A stretch of DNA of 64,000 nt, from positions 21,167-85,166 of the forward strand of contig CAJXUN010000015.1 of NCBI GenBank assembly GCA_913061475.1, in the 5' to 3' direction. This document shows positions 1 through 8,667 of the stretch, piece by piece; position 1 is the stretch's first letter, and every line of letters begins with the position of its first letter. Position numbers and translations under genes: made by a program. The notes beneath the pieces are model-generated. The model made no database searches. It was given only the letters and a program-made list of their open reading frames with translations, and was not told the DNA's origin. Source of the DNA: an uncultured Colwellia sp. (GTDB lineage: Bacteria > Pseudomonadota > Gammaproteobacteria > Enterobacterales > Alteromonadaceae).

Positions 1-231
1 TTATCTGAATATGGCGCATATTCTAGCAAAAAACCTAAGCATTCGCCTAGTCAGCTTTGCAGTCTTTTCAATTATAGCGTCGACAAAGTATTTTCATGTT
101 TTTGAACCGGGCTTGTTGGCATGTATAACGCTTTAAGCTTTGATTTGATTACGTTAGTATTCTTATGTAACCGCTGTCTGCTCACGTACGTACAATAGCG
201 AATGACAGCATTTTTATTTTTTGAGGAAGAT
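1..231. other. upstream region, no gene recognised
   Basis: No convincing coding frame is seen here; the only reading frame on the minus strand runs into the start of the peptidase gene and looks like a shadow. The last bases hold a purine-rich ribosome binding site (GAGGAAGA) directly before the ATG at 232. The promoter of the S9 peptidase should lie here but I cannot place it. Confidence 0.5.
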
Positions 232-2319
232 ATGTCTAAATTAAAATCATTAGTGGCGTTGGTATCGCTTGCGAGCGTCAGCGCGTTTGCTAACAATGTT
301 ATTACTATCGATGATATTGCTAATATCAAATCTATACGTGACAGTGTCATTAGCCCTAGTGGCGATTATGTTGCTTATACCCGTTCGCTACCACGAGAGC
401 TCTATGTTGACAAACATGGTGCCAACTATAGTGAACTTTTTATTAGTGACGCTAAGGGTAATGAGCGAGCGTTTATTTCCGGTAAGGTAAACGTTGGCGC
501 ATTGGAGTGGTCAGCAGACGGTAAGTATGTTTACTTTTTAGCAAAATTTAAAGACGAAAAGTTCACTCAGCTTTACCGCATCCCTGTCGATGGGGGTGAA
601 CGCCAGAAAGTATTGGCTTTAAAAGAAAGCTCAATTAGTCGTTATGATATTAGCCCCAACGCTAAACAAGTGGCACTATTAGCGATGCCAGCAAAAGATA
701 AGTCTGAGAAGAAACTTAAGGATTTGGGCTTCAAAGCTGAAGTATACGAAATGGGGCTGGAAAATAAACAATTGTTTGTCACAGACCTAGCTTTGCAAGA
801 TAAGGCTGTGGTCTTAGATGCGCTCAATATTGCGGGTTTTGTTAGTGATATGAATTGGTCAGCTGATAATAAGCAGCTATTAGTGAAAACTCAGCCAACA
901 GCATTAATAGACGACTCATACACTAAAGCCCAATGGCACGTTATGAATCTTGCACAGCAACAAGTGACTATGTCGATTGCTACCGAAGGTAAGTTGGGTA
1001 ATGCCGAATTCTCTTATAATGGCCAACACATAGCGGTGATTGGTGCACAAGATAAACATGATCCCGCGACTGGCCGCTTATATTTAGCGGATGTTAAAAC
1101 CGGTGCAATCAAAGATTGGCTGCCCAATTTTGCTGGTCATGTCAGCGATATCCAATGGTCGCATAAAAGTAATACCTTGAATTTTATCGCACAAGTGGGT
1201 ACTGAAAGTATTATCGCTAACATTAAACCAAACAGTAATAGCTATAAAACTCAGGTCAAAGCGGGACAAATAATTGCCTCGACATTATCTATATCAAACT
1301 CTGATAAAACTTTGTCAGTTAAAGGTCATACCGCTAAACATCCGAATGAAAGCTTTCTTATTCGTGGTAAAAAATTAACCAAAATCACCAACTCTAACCC
1401 CTGGTTAGAAAATAAGCGTTTTGCTAAACAAGAATCTATCACGATAAAAGCCCGTGACGGCGTCGACGTTGGCGGTATTCTGGTATATCCACTTGATTAT
1501 CAAGCCGGTCAGCGTTATCCATTGATCATGCAAGTGCATGGTGGACCTGAAAGTCATGAAAAAAATGGTTGGGTAACCGCTTACTCAAAACCAGGTCAAA
1601 TGGGCGCAGCACGTGGTTATGCTGTGTTTTATCCTAATTATCGAGGCTCTACGGGTAAAGGTGTGGAGTACTCTAAACTAGGCCAAAATGATTATGCTGG
1701 CGCTGAGTTTGATGATTTAGTCGATATGAAGCAACACTTAGTTGAAATGGGTTTAGTAGATAGCAAGCGTGTCGGTATTACTGGAGGGTCCTACGGTGGC
1801 TATGCCTCTGCTTGGGCCGCAACTAAGTTGACTGAACATTTTGCCGCCAGTGTTATGTTTGTCGGCATTTCAAACCAATTATCTAAGTTTGGTACTACCG
1901 ATATTTCTAACGAAATGCACTTAGTGCATGCGCGTTCTTATCCTTGGGATAAATGGCAATATTACCTAGAGCGCAGTCCTATTTATTGGGCGCATCAGTC
2001 TAAAACACCTTTGCTTATTATGCATGGTAAAGATGATCCGCGTGTACATCCTGCTCAGTCGATGGAAATGTATCGCTATATGAAAGTACAAGGCAAAGAT
2101 GTGCGATTAGTATATTACCCAGGTGAGGGCCATGGTAATCGTAAAGCAGCAGCGCAATATGATTATAGTTTGCGTTTAATGCGCTGGATGGATAACTACT
2201 TAATCGATGGCAATAAAGAAATGCCAGATTATAAATTAGACCATAAAGCTAAGCTTAAGGCTAAAACAGCCGAAGCTAAAAAAGCTCAGGAAAGTGAAGA
2301 GAGTGAAAGCGACAAGTAG
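232..2319 (+). CDS. S9 family serine peptidase (acylaminoacyl/dipeptidyl peptidase type), exported
   Basis: Prolyl-oligopeptidase-family hydrolase that should trim peptides in the periplasm. The ATG at 232 is preferred over one ten codons upstream because GAGGAAGA precedes it and the protein then opens with a clean signal peptide (MSKLKSLVALVSLASVSAFA). An N-terminal WD40-like propeller covers roughly residues 25-400, followed by the alpha/beta-hydrolase domain. The catalytic triad is visible: Ser about 520 in GGSYGGYAS, Asp about 602 in GKDDPRVHP, His about 634 in GEGHGNRK. The C-terminus ends in a charged Lys/Glu/Ser tail. A bidirectional terminator follows. A second S9 enzyme lies at 12132-14048. 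The family call is secure; the substrate is unknown. Confidence 0.95.
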   Translation: MSKLKSLVALVSLASVSAFANNVITIDDIANIKSIRDSVISPSGDYVAYTRSLPRELYVDKHGANYSELFISDAKGNERAFISGKVNVGALEWSADGKYVYFLAKFKDEKFTQLYRIPVDGGERQKVLALKESSISRYDISPNAKQVALLAMPAKDKSEKKLKDLGFKAEVYEMGLENKQLFVTDLALQDKAVVLDALNIAGFVSDMNWSADNKQLLVKTQPTALIDDSYTKAQWHVMNLAQQQVTMSIATEGKLGNAEFSYNGQHIAVIGAQDKHDPATGRLYLADVKTGAIKDWLPNFAGHVSDIQWSHKSNTLNFIAQVGTESIIANIKPNSNSYKTQVKAGQIIASTLSISNSDKTLSVKGHTAKHPNESFLIRGKKLTKITNSNPWLENKRFAKQESITIKARDGVDVGGILVYPLDYQAGQRYPLIMQVHGGPESHEKNGWVTAYSKPGQMGAARGYAVFYPNYRGSTGKGVEYSKLGQNDYAGAEFDDLVDMKQHLVEMGLVDSKRVGITGGSYGGYASAWAATKLTEHFAASVMFVGISNQLSKFGTTDISNEMHLVHARSYPWDKWQYYLERSPIYWAHQSKTPLLIMHGKDDPRVHPAQSMEMYRYMKVQGKDVRLVYYPGEGHGNRKAAAQYDYSLRLMRWMDNYLIDGNKEMPDYKLDHKAKLKAKTAEAKKAQESEESESDK

Positions 2320-2351
2320 CGCTAATGAGTTAATGTGCTAGCTGAGTCAAA

Positions 2352-2385
2352 AGCCCGATATTAATTAATAATATCGGGCTTTTTT
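2352..2385. terminator. bidirectional intrinsic terminator
   Basis: A perfect stem of GCCCGATATTA with its complement closes on a short loop and is followed by T6 on the plus strand and preceded by an A-rich run. It lies between the convergent S9 peptidase and cydB and should serve both. Confidence 0.85.
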
Positions 2386-2413
2386 ATAGATGACTTACGC
2401 TAACATCTTGTTA

Positions 2414-3415
2414 TTAGTAATTGAGCTTGGTGGTTTTCCCCCAGAACACCTTATAAGAAAATATAGTGTAAGCTGCGATCATGGGTAGCACCACTGCAGC
2501 CCCGACAAAGATAATCCATAATGATTCCCTTGCACTAGCGGCTTCAAATATGGTTACTTTAAATGGTACAACATAAGGGTAAAAGCTGTAGGCTAAACCA
2601 CAGAAACAAAGCATAAATAACATTATTGCCGCTAGAAACGGGTACCAACAACCTATGTCATTCTCCATTGGCACTTTAGTTAAATAGATGTGCACGGTGA
2701 TAAAGGTAAAGCCAAATAAAAGCGTAATGGGCACAAGCATTAATACTTGAATACCACCTAACCACTTATCCATGATTTGTTGATCGATTAACAGGTTGGT
2801 AATACAGACGGTAATAATACCAATAGCCATTAAAATATTGGTTATTTTTGCCCATTTAGCTGCTTTACGTTGCAGCTCTCCTTCGGTTTTCATTACCAAC
2901 CAGGCGGCACCAATAAAACAATAGCCAGCAGTAACACAAACCGCTGACAAAATTGAAAAGCCAATGGTTAACCATGAATCATCAAATGCCGTGATATAAC
3001 GCCCCAACATATAACCTTGGGATAATGTTGCTAATAATGACCCGAACTTGAAGGCATAATCCCACTTATGTTTATCAGTGCTCGGTGCTTTGGTACGAAA
3101 GTCGAATGATACACCGCGTAAAATTAATCCAGCCAACATAACCGCGGTTGGTAAGTACAAGGCTTGAAAAATAATGGAATGGGCTTTAGGAAAAGCAATC
3201 AATAATAAGCCTATCGCCATCACGAGCCATGTTTCATTGGCATCCCAAAATGGCCCGATAGAATAGATCATAGTATCGCGCTGCTGTGGATTGTCTAATG
3301 GCAATAGCACACCAACACCGAGATCATAACCATCGAGTATCGCGTAAATTAAAAATGACAGTCCCATTAAGCCAATAAAAACCATGGGTAGCCAGTCTAT
3401 AGTTGCAGTTGTCAT
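2414..3415 (-). CDS. cydB: cytochrome bd-type quinol oxidase subunit II (CydB/CioB)
   Basis: Small integral-membrane partner of CydA in the bd-type terminal oxidase, which transfers quinol electrons to O2 in the inner membrane. The protein has 333 residues with eight or nine hydrophobic segments and the subunit II features GPFWDANETWLV and GYDLGVGVLLPL near the N-terminus. The length is closer to the cyanide-insensitive (CIO) group than to the roughly 380-residue E. coli form. The start codon overlaps the cydA stop by one base, so the two are translationally coupled. No small CydX-like gene was noticed after it. Confidence 0.95.
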   Translation of the reverse strand: MTTATIDWLPMVFIGLMGLSFLIYAILDGYDLGVGVLLPLDNPQQRDTMIYSIGPFWDANETWLVMAIGLLLIAFPKAHSIIFQALYLPTAVMLAGLILRGVSFDFRTKAPSTDKHKWDYAFKFGSLLATLSQGYMLGRYITAFDDSWLTIGFSILSAVCVTAGYCFIGAAWLVMKTEGELQRKAAKWAKITNILMAIGIITVCITNLLIDQQIMDKWLGGIQVLMLVPITLLFGFTFITVHIYLTKVPMENDIGCWYPFLAAIMLFMLCFCGLAYSFYPYVVPFKVTIFEAASARESLWIIFVGAAVVLPMIAAYTIFSYKVFWGKTTKLNY

Positions 3416-4824
3416 TATTTATCTCCTTCAGCGGTTACACGTGAGGTAATGTCATTTTCCGGCGCAGATAGGTTGTCGACCATCGTTGCATTTGATTGCT
3501 CTAATATGACCGCACGATTGGCCATAACAAATAAAGTACGTATATAAGCAATCAACAAAAAGCCATAAATAACCAAATATAAGGTTAACGACAGCGCAAT
3601 GTCTTCAGGTGGTGTGGTGGTTACGGCATCTTTAGTGCGTAATATGCCGGTAACAAGATAAGGTTGTCGGCCAATTTCAGTAACGTACCAACCGGCTAAT
3701 GTTGCTAGCCAACCAGAAAACGTCATAGCAATACCGGTTTTTAGTAACCAAGTTGGATATTGTTTTTTGATGACAAATTTATAAGTGGCTAGCCAAGAAA
3801 ATAGCAGCATTAACATACCAATACCGATCATAATACGAAAGCTGAAAAACACCGGAGCAACAGGGGGATGTTGGCCGATAAAGTCGTTTAGGCCTTTGAT
3901 TTCGCCTTGCGGATCATGGGTTAAAATAATACTGGCTAAATTTGGTACTTTAATTTCGAAATGATTTTCACGTTTTTCTTGGTCAGGCAAGGCGAATAAC
4001 AATAACGGCACACCGCTATCAGTTTGCCAAACACCTTCCATTGCCGCAACTTTTGCTGGTTGATGCTTAAAGGTATTTAGACCGTGTAAATCACCAACAA
4101 AAATTTGTATTGGGATCAAAACCGCAGCCAAGGTGACTGAAAAATTAAGCGCTTGTTTTACTGATTTTTTATTGTCACCTTTAACTAATCGGTAAGCGGA
4201 TATGCCGGCAATTAGAAAAGCGGAAGTCAACCCCGAGGCCAACAACATATGGGCTAAACGGTAGGGCATTGAAGGGTTAAATATAACCTCAAACCAACTT
4301 GTGACATGTGCTACACCATCGATCATTTCGAAACCAGCCGGTGTTTGCATCCATGAGTCGAGTGATAAAATCCAAAATGCTGACAGCGTGGTACCAAAAG
4401 AAACTAAAACCGTTGCCATGGTATGCACTCGGTTAGATACTCGGTCCATGCCAAACAGCATAATGGAAAGAAATGACGCTTCTAAAAAGAACGCGGTCAT
4501 GACTTCATAGCCGAGTAATGGTCCGGCAATATTCCCGACGGTTTCCATATAGCCGGGCCAATTAGTGCCAAATTGGAACGACATGGTAATGCCGCTTACC
4601 ACACCAATAGCAAAGGTTAGGGCGAATATTCGCACCCAAAAACGATAGACGCGTAACCAGCTTTCATCTTGGGTTTGGTTAAAGCGCACTTTAAAAAATA
4701 GCAATATCCAACATAAGGCGATATTGATGGTAGGAAATAAAATATGAAAACTAATATTGGCAGCAAATTGGATGCGTGAAAGCATGAAACTTGTGTCATT
4801 AGCAATAGCTGCTGCATCTAACAC
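3415..4824 (-). CDS. cydA: cytochrome bd-type quinol oxidase subunit I (CydA/CioA)
   Basis: Haem-carrying catalytic subunit of the bd oxidase. The N-terminus has the conserved SRIQFAANISFHILFP stretch, with His27 as the likely haem ligand. The C-terminal half has TEIGRQPYLVTGILRT, the family GRQP signature. At 469 residues with a short quinol loop it fits the CIO (short-Q-loop) branch. It lies 67 bp downstream of a GbsR/MarR-like regulator and is followed without a gap by cydB, so a regulator-cydA-cydB operon is likely. An FNR-like box lies upstream of the regulator. Confidence 0.95.
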   Translation of the reverse strand: MLDAAAIANDTSFMLSRIQFAANISFHILFPTINIALCWILLFFKVRFNQTQDESWLRVYRFWVRIFALTFAIGVVSGITMSFQFGTNWPGYMETVGNIAGPLLGYEVMTAFFLEASFLSIMLFGMDRVSNRVHTMATVLVSFGTTLSAFWILSLDSWMQTPAGFEMIDGVAHVTSWFEVIFNPSMPYRLAHMLLASGLTSAFLIAGISAYRLVKGDNKKSVKQALNFSVTLAAVLIPIQIFVGDLHGLNTFKHQPAKVAAMEGVWQTDSGVPLLLFALPDQEKRENHFEIKVPNLASIILTHDPQGEIKGLNDFIGQHPPVAPVFFSFRIMIGIGMLMLLFSWLATYKFVIKKQYPTWLLKTGIAMTFSGWLATLAGWYVTEIGRQPYLVTGILRTKDAVTTTPPEDIALSLTLYLVIYGFLLIAYIRTLFVMANRAVILEQSNATMVDNLSAPENDITSRVTAEGDK

Positions 4825-4891
4825 GTGATGTACTCCACTTTTAAGGTTATGTTGAATTTTGACAGGTTTTAACGCATTGAGCGCAAAGTTG

Positions 4892-5434
4892 TTATCGTAG
4901 TAATAATTTATCTTTTACATCTAAAATTTTGCTAATGCCTTCACCCAATTTGAGTAAAGCGGATAGCTTTTCTGATGACATGCCCTGCATTTCATTGGTC
5001 CACAATGTCACCATTTCCATTAAGTCATGCATCTGCTTAACACGCATTTGCGTATACTCGTCTGACTCATTACTTGGCTGTTCCATTAGGGCGTCGCGCA
5101 ATGTTGATAATGTAGGGTCTAGTTCGCGCTTTCTACGCTCTACAACTAACGTGCGAGCAATTTCCCAGATGTCACTTGGCGCTGAAAAGTATTCTTTTCT
5201 ATCGCCGGGTATATGATGTAGCTTGATTAGGTTCCATGACTTAAGTTCTTTCAAACCCATGCTGACATTGGAACGTGATATTTGTAATGCTTCGCTGATC
5301 TGGTCGGCATTGAGAGGCGCCTCGGTCAGTACAATAACTGCGTACATTTGTCCCAGTGTGCGGTTTAACCCCCAACGTGAACCCATTTCACCAAAGTGAA
5401 GTACTAGCGATTGCGTCATAGCTGTTATTTTCAT
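4892..5434 (-). CDS. GbsR/MarR-family transcriptional regulator
   Basis: Winged-helix DNA-binding protein of 180 residues. The HTH is seen at about residues 35-75 (LNADQISEALQISRSNVSMGLKEL followed by the wing GDRKEYFS). The C-terminal helical part is rich in charged residues and probably dimerises. GbsR-type proteins often sense small molecules, but here the position directly upstream of cydAB on the same strand suggests control of the bd oxidase. The upstream region carries an FNR-like palindrome. The family is clear; the effector is unknown. Confidence 0.85.
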   Translation of the reverse strand: MKITAMTQSLVLHFGEMGSRWGLNRTLGQMYAVIVLTEAPLNADQISEALQISRSNVSMGLKELKSWNLIKLHHIPGDRKEYFSAPSDIWEIARTLVVERRKRELDPTLSTLRDALMEQPSNESDEYTQMRVKQMHDLMEMVTLWTNEMQGMSSEKLSALLKLGEGISKILDVKDKLLLR

Positions 5435-5486
5435 AATTACAGGCCTTTCTGAATTTTCAGTAATTTGTGAAAATTGTAATCCTTTT

Positions 5487-5500
5487 TTGATCTAAGTCAA
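5487..5500. promoter_or_regulatory. FNR/Anr-like box upstream of the regulator-cydAB operon
   Basis: TTGATCTAAGTCAA matches the FNR consensus TTGAT-N4-ATCAA with a single mismatch. It lies 53 bp upstream of the GbsR-like start. Oxygen control through an FNR-family protein is established for bd oxidases in other gammaproteobacteria; its use here is inference. Confidence 0.55.
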
Positions 5501-5624
5501 GCTTTTGCGTGGGTAAAAAACGAGCTTTTAGTGATTTTTGTCACAGAAGGTTATAGAAAATTGATGATGCTATATAGGGGGGAGCTAGGAGAGGTAGTTT
5601 AAGATGATATGAAATTAGGCACAA

Positions 5625-5650
5625 AAAATGGCTACTTAGGTAGCCATTTT
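5625..5650 (-). terminator. intrinsic terminator of the chemoreceptor gene
   Basis: AAAATGGCTAC, a four-base loop, then GTAGCCATTTT form an 11-bp stem just after the stop of the chemoreceptor gene. On the minus strand the stem runs into a T-rich stretch. Confidence 0.75.
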
Positions 5651-5685
5651 AGTAAGTAATAACTTGCAAAAATAAGGTGTAATGA

Positions 5686-7224
5686 TTAACTAAAGTTGGT
5701 GCTAAGCCTTTCAATAGCTTCTGCATTTTTATTAACTTCTGTGCTTTTTCTCGACACATCTGCCGCTAATTGAGTGTTACGTTGAGATATATTGTCAATA
5801 TTGTGAATGCCTTCTGTGATTTGTTCGGCAACCACGCTTTGCTCCTCTGATGCGGTAGCAATTTGCGCGGTCATATCATTAACATTTTGAATATTATCAA
5901 TAATGGTTTGCATGGCTTGCTTAATGGTTTTGGATTCTGCAGAACATTCGTCAGCATTGGTTTTGTTGCTTAACATGACTTGGTTCCAAGCCTTTAAGGT
6001 ATTTTGTAATTCAGTCACTGAGACTTGAATTTGCTCTGTAGCACTTTGTGTTCTACTGGCTAAGGTTCTAACTTCATCTGCAACAACAGCAAAACCTCGA
6101 CCCTGTTCACCTGCTCTTGCTGCCTCGATGGCAGCATTTAAGGCTAGGAGGTTGGTTTGATCCGCAATACCTTGGATTTCACTCATTACCGTTGATATTT
6201 TATCAACATCACCGACTAATTCATTGGCATTATTGGCGGCATTTTCAACATCCATGGCCAATTGATTAATTTTCTTTTCACTTTTTTCAATCGTCGCTAT
6301 ATTTTGCAGACAATCGTTTTGTACTTCTTCAACTTTATCATGTGCTAGCGTGGTACTTTTGCTGACATCAATAATTGTCGCGCTCATTTGCGTGATCGCC
6401 GTAGCAAACTGGCCAATATGATCATTTTCTTCTTGAATACTTGTCAGCATCTCGTCTGATGTTTGAGCAAGCTCATCAGCAAGTTTTGCTAGCCTTCTAC
6501 CTGAATCGTTACTTCGCCCTAACACGGTTTTTATTCTTGCTTTATAGAGCTCTGCCGGGTAATTAATAATATTAAGAATACCTTTGCCTAAGTAAACGTG
6601 TCGTGACGGACTATCAAACAGTCGTTTTGTTTGCGTTAAGTAGTTTGGAATTCGTATCAATTCTTCCGAAAAAATTGTTATGATTAAAGCTAGGCATGCT
6701 AATAAAATTAAGGTTGAGGTAGTAGTACCTACGAGCATCCAATCGATTGCAATTGCCGAGATAACACAAGCAAGTGCGGTTAAGCGTTTAAGCATGATAT
6801 TGGCATGCAAATCTACTAGGGGCTTGTTGTTATTTAGCTTGTCGTACATTGCTTGTGCGCGTATTTTTTGTTGCTCGGTCGGGAAAGCTCTAACTGACTG
6901 ATACCCGGATATTTTACCGTCTTCAACTATCGGGGTTACATAGGCGTCTACCCAATAGTAATCACCATTTTTACAACGGTTCTTCACCATACCCCGCCAG
7001 GAGTCGCCACGCTTTAACTTATCCCACATATCTTTAAATGCGGCTTTGGGCATATCAGGGTGGCGGACAATGTTGTGATGCTGGCCAATTAATTCTTCTA
7101 AGCTGTACCCGGCTATTTCACAAAACTCAGGGTTAGCGTAGGTAATGGTGCCGTTTAAGTCGGTGGTAGAAACAAGTTGTTCTTGTTCGGTAAAGGTACG
7201 TTCGATCGTGGTGATATGAGTCAT
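5686..7224 (-). CDS. Aer-like methyl-accepting chemotaxis protein with N-terminal PAS domain
   Basis: Chemoreceptor that relays redox or energy signals to CheA/CheW. The PAS domain (about residues 15-115) has the Aer signature ([39 protein letters not shown]) and usually binds FAD. A hydrophobic hairpin at about 150-190 anchors it in the inner membrane. The signalling domain has the hairpin-tip sequence [20 protein letters not shown] and the conserved [12 protein letters not shown]. There is no large periplasmic domain, so sensing is cytoplasmic. It is 512 residues long and is the only chemotaxis gene in the window. Confidence 0.93.
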   Translation of the reverse strand: MTHITTIERTFTEQEQLVSTTDLNGTITYANPEFCEIAGYSLEELIGQHHNIVRHPDMPKAAFKDMWDKLKRGDSWRGMVKNRCKNGDYYWVDAYVTPIVEDGKISGYQSVRAFPTEQQKIRAQAMYDKLNNNKPLVDLHANIMLKRLTALACVISAIAIDWMLVGTTTSTLILLACLALIITIFSEELIRIPNYLTQTKRLFDSPSRHVYLGKGILNIINYPAELYKARIKTVLGRSNDSGRRLAKLADELAQTSDEMLTSIQEENDHIGQFATAITQMSATIIDVSKSTTLAHDKVEEVQNDCLQNIATIEKSEKKINQLAMDVENAANNANELVGDVDKISTVMSEIQGIADQTNLLALNAAIEAARAGEQGRGFAVVADEVRTLASRTQSATEQIQVSVTELQNTLKAWNQVMLSNKTNADECSAESKTIKQAMQTIIDNIQNVNDMTAQIATASEEQSVVAEQITEGIHNIDNISQRNTQLAADVSRKSTEVNKNAEAIERLSTNFS

Positions 7225-7416
7225 AATTTCATCGTCCCTGATAAAAATGTATTAATAGAAATTTATTCATTCAATATAGGTGATGTAAATCAAATTTTAC
7301 AGCAGATTTATCGAAAAATTGTAATCAAATTGTAACTGCTTATATGCCGATTGTTGGCATTTAAATTACGGGCGGCAATAGACAGTACTGTGTAGGTCTT
7401 ATATTTTTAACTGACT

Positions 7417-7453
7417 AAAAAGGCTCCTGAAAAGTTATCATGAGCCTTTTTTT
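7417..7453 (-). terminator. intrinsic terminator of fbp
   Basis: AAAAAGGCTC pairs with GAGCCTTTTTTT across a 15-base loop, directly downstream of the fbp stop on the minus strand. Confidence 0.75.
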
Positions 7454-7470
7454 GGGGGATTAGTATTAGG

Positions 7471-8439
7471 TTATTTGTAATAACTTAAACAAGCTTCAAC
7501 TTCATTTTTTGAGCCCATGATCACTTCAACACGTTGATGTATATCTGTTGGTTCAATATCCATAATACGTCCTTCGCTGGTCATGGCTAAGCCACCCGCT
7601 TGTTCAAGTAAGAAGCTCATTGGGTTGGCTTCATACATTAAACGCAATTTATAAGGCTTATCTGGGTTTCTATTATCGCTTGGGTAAGTGAACAGTCCGC
7701 CACGACATAAAACACGGTGAATATCACCTACCATAGCGGCAATCCAACGCATATTGAAATTTTTACCACGTGGACCTGTGTCACCGGCAAGTAAATCGTT
7801 GATATAGTTTTGCATAGGTTTTTGCCAAAAACGCTGATTTGACATGTTAACAGCAAATTCCTGCGTATCTTGTGGCACTTGAACATTACGCTCAACGAGT
7901 AAGTAACCACCATGCGTACGATCTAGCACATAAAAGTGAGTACCGCGGCCTGTTGTCATCACTAACATGGTTGATGGGCCATAAAGTACATATCCGGCAC
8001 ACACTTGCTTGTTGCCTGATTGCTTAAACATATCAGGATCGCTCGCATCCATATCTGTTGGCGCTTGATGAATCGAAAAAATAGTACCAATTAGCGAGTT
8101 AATATCGATATTTGAACTACCGTCTAAGGGATCAAATGAAACGATGAATTTACCGTTTGGGTCTCCGGCAACTGAAGTATCTTCTTCTTCAGACGATACC
8201 GCCTTAACAAAGCCAGATTCTAATAAAATGTCTTTAAATAATTCGTTGGCGACAACATCAAGATGCTTTTGCACTTCACCTTGAATATTTTCATCTAAGG
8301 TTGAGCCCATAGTGTCACCTAAGTGACCCTGGCTGACACGAAATGATATTTCTTTAGTGGCAGCTAAAATGGTTTTTATTAATGAAATTAAATCTAATGG
8401 TACATTATCTTCACGTAAAGCGGGAGCTAGTCGTTGCAT
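7471..8439 (-). CDS. fbp: class I fructose-1,6-bisphosphatase
   Basis: Gluconeogenic enzyme that hydrolyses fructose 1,6-bisphosphate to fructose 6-phosphate in the cytoplasm. The protein has 322 residues, normal for the class. The metal-binding signature [10 protein letters not shown] is present with an upstream acidic EEEDTS segment, and the sugar-phosphate site is recognisable near [17 protein letters not shown]. It stands alone, between the chemoreceptor and a divergent metalloprotease gene, with its own terminator. Confidence 0.97.
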   Translation of the reverse strand: MQRLAPALREDNVPLDLISLIKTILAATKEISFRVSQGHLGDTMGSTLDENIQGEVQKHLDVVANELFKDILLESGFVKAVSSEEEDTSVAGDPNGKFIVSFDPLDGSSNIDINSLIGTIFSIHQAPTDMDASDPDMFKQSGNKQVCAGYVLYGPSTMLVMTTGRGTHFYVLDRTHGGYLLVERNVQVPQDTQEFAVNMSNQRFWQKPMQNYINDLLAGDTGPRGKNFNMRWIAAMVGDIHRVLCRGGLFTYPSDNRNPDKPYKLRLMYEANPMSFLLEQAGGLAMTSEGRIMDIEPTDIHQRVEVIMGSKNEVEACLSYYK

Positions 8440-8667
8440 CGGGTTACCTAATTACTTTAAAGTCATACTCTTAATTACAAGAGTGAATTGTATATTGTAT
8501 TTAATTTTCGATGTAATGATGTACTATCAAGGCATCAAAAGTTGCTTTAATTAAACGATAAAGTAACCTTAAAAACGCTTAAGCTTACTTTTAAGTTGAT
8601 TATAACAAGAATATGAGTATTTTCAGCACTTCTAATTATTTAATTTTACAGACTGCAAGGATATAGA

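Noticed and set aside
8357..8554. Small plus-strand gene before the metalloprotease
   Set aside because: It overlaps the start of fbp in antisense and has neither a ribosome binding site nor a recognisable product.
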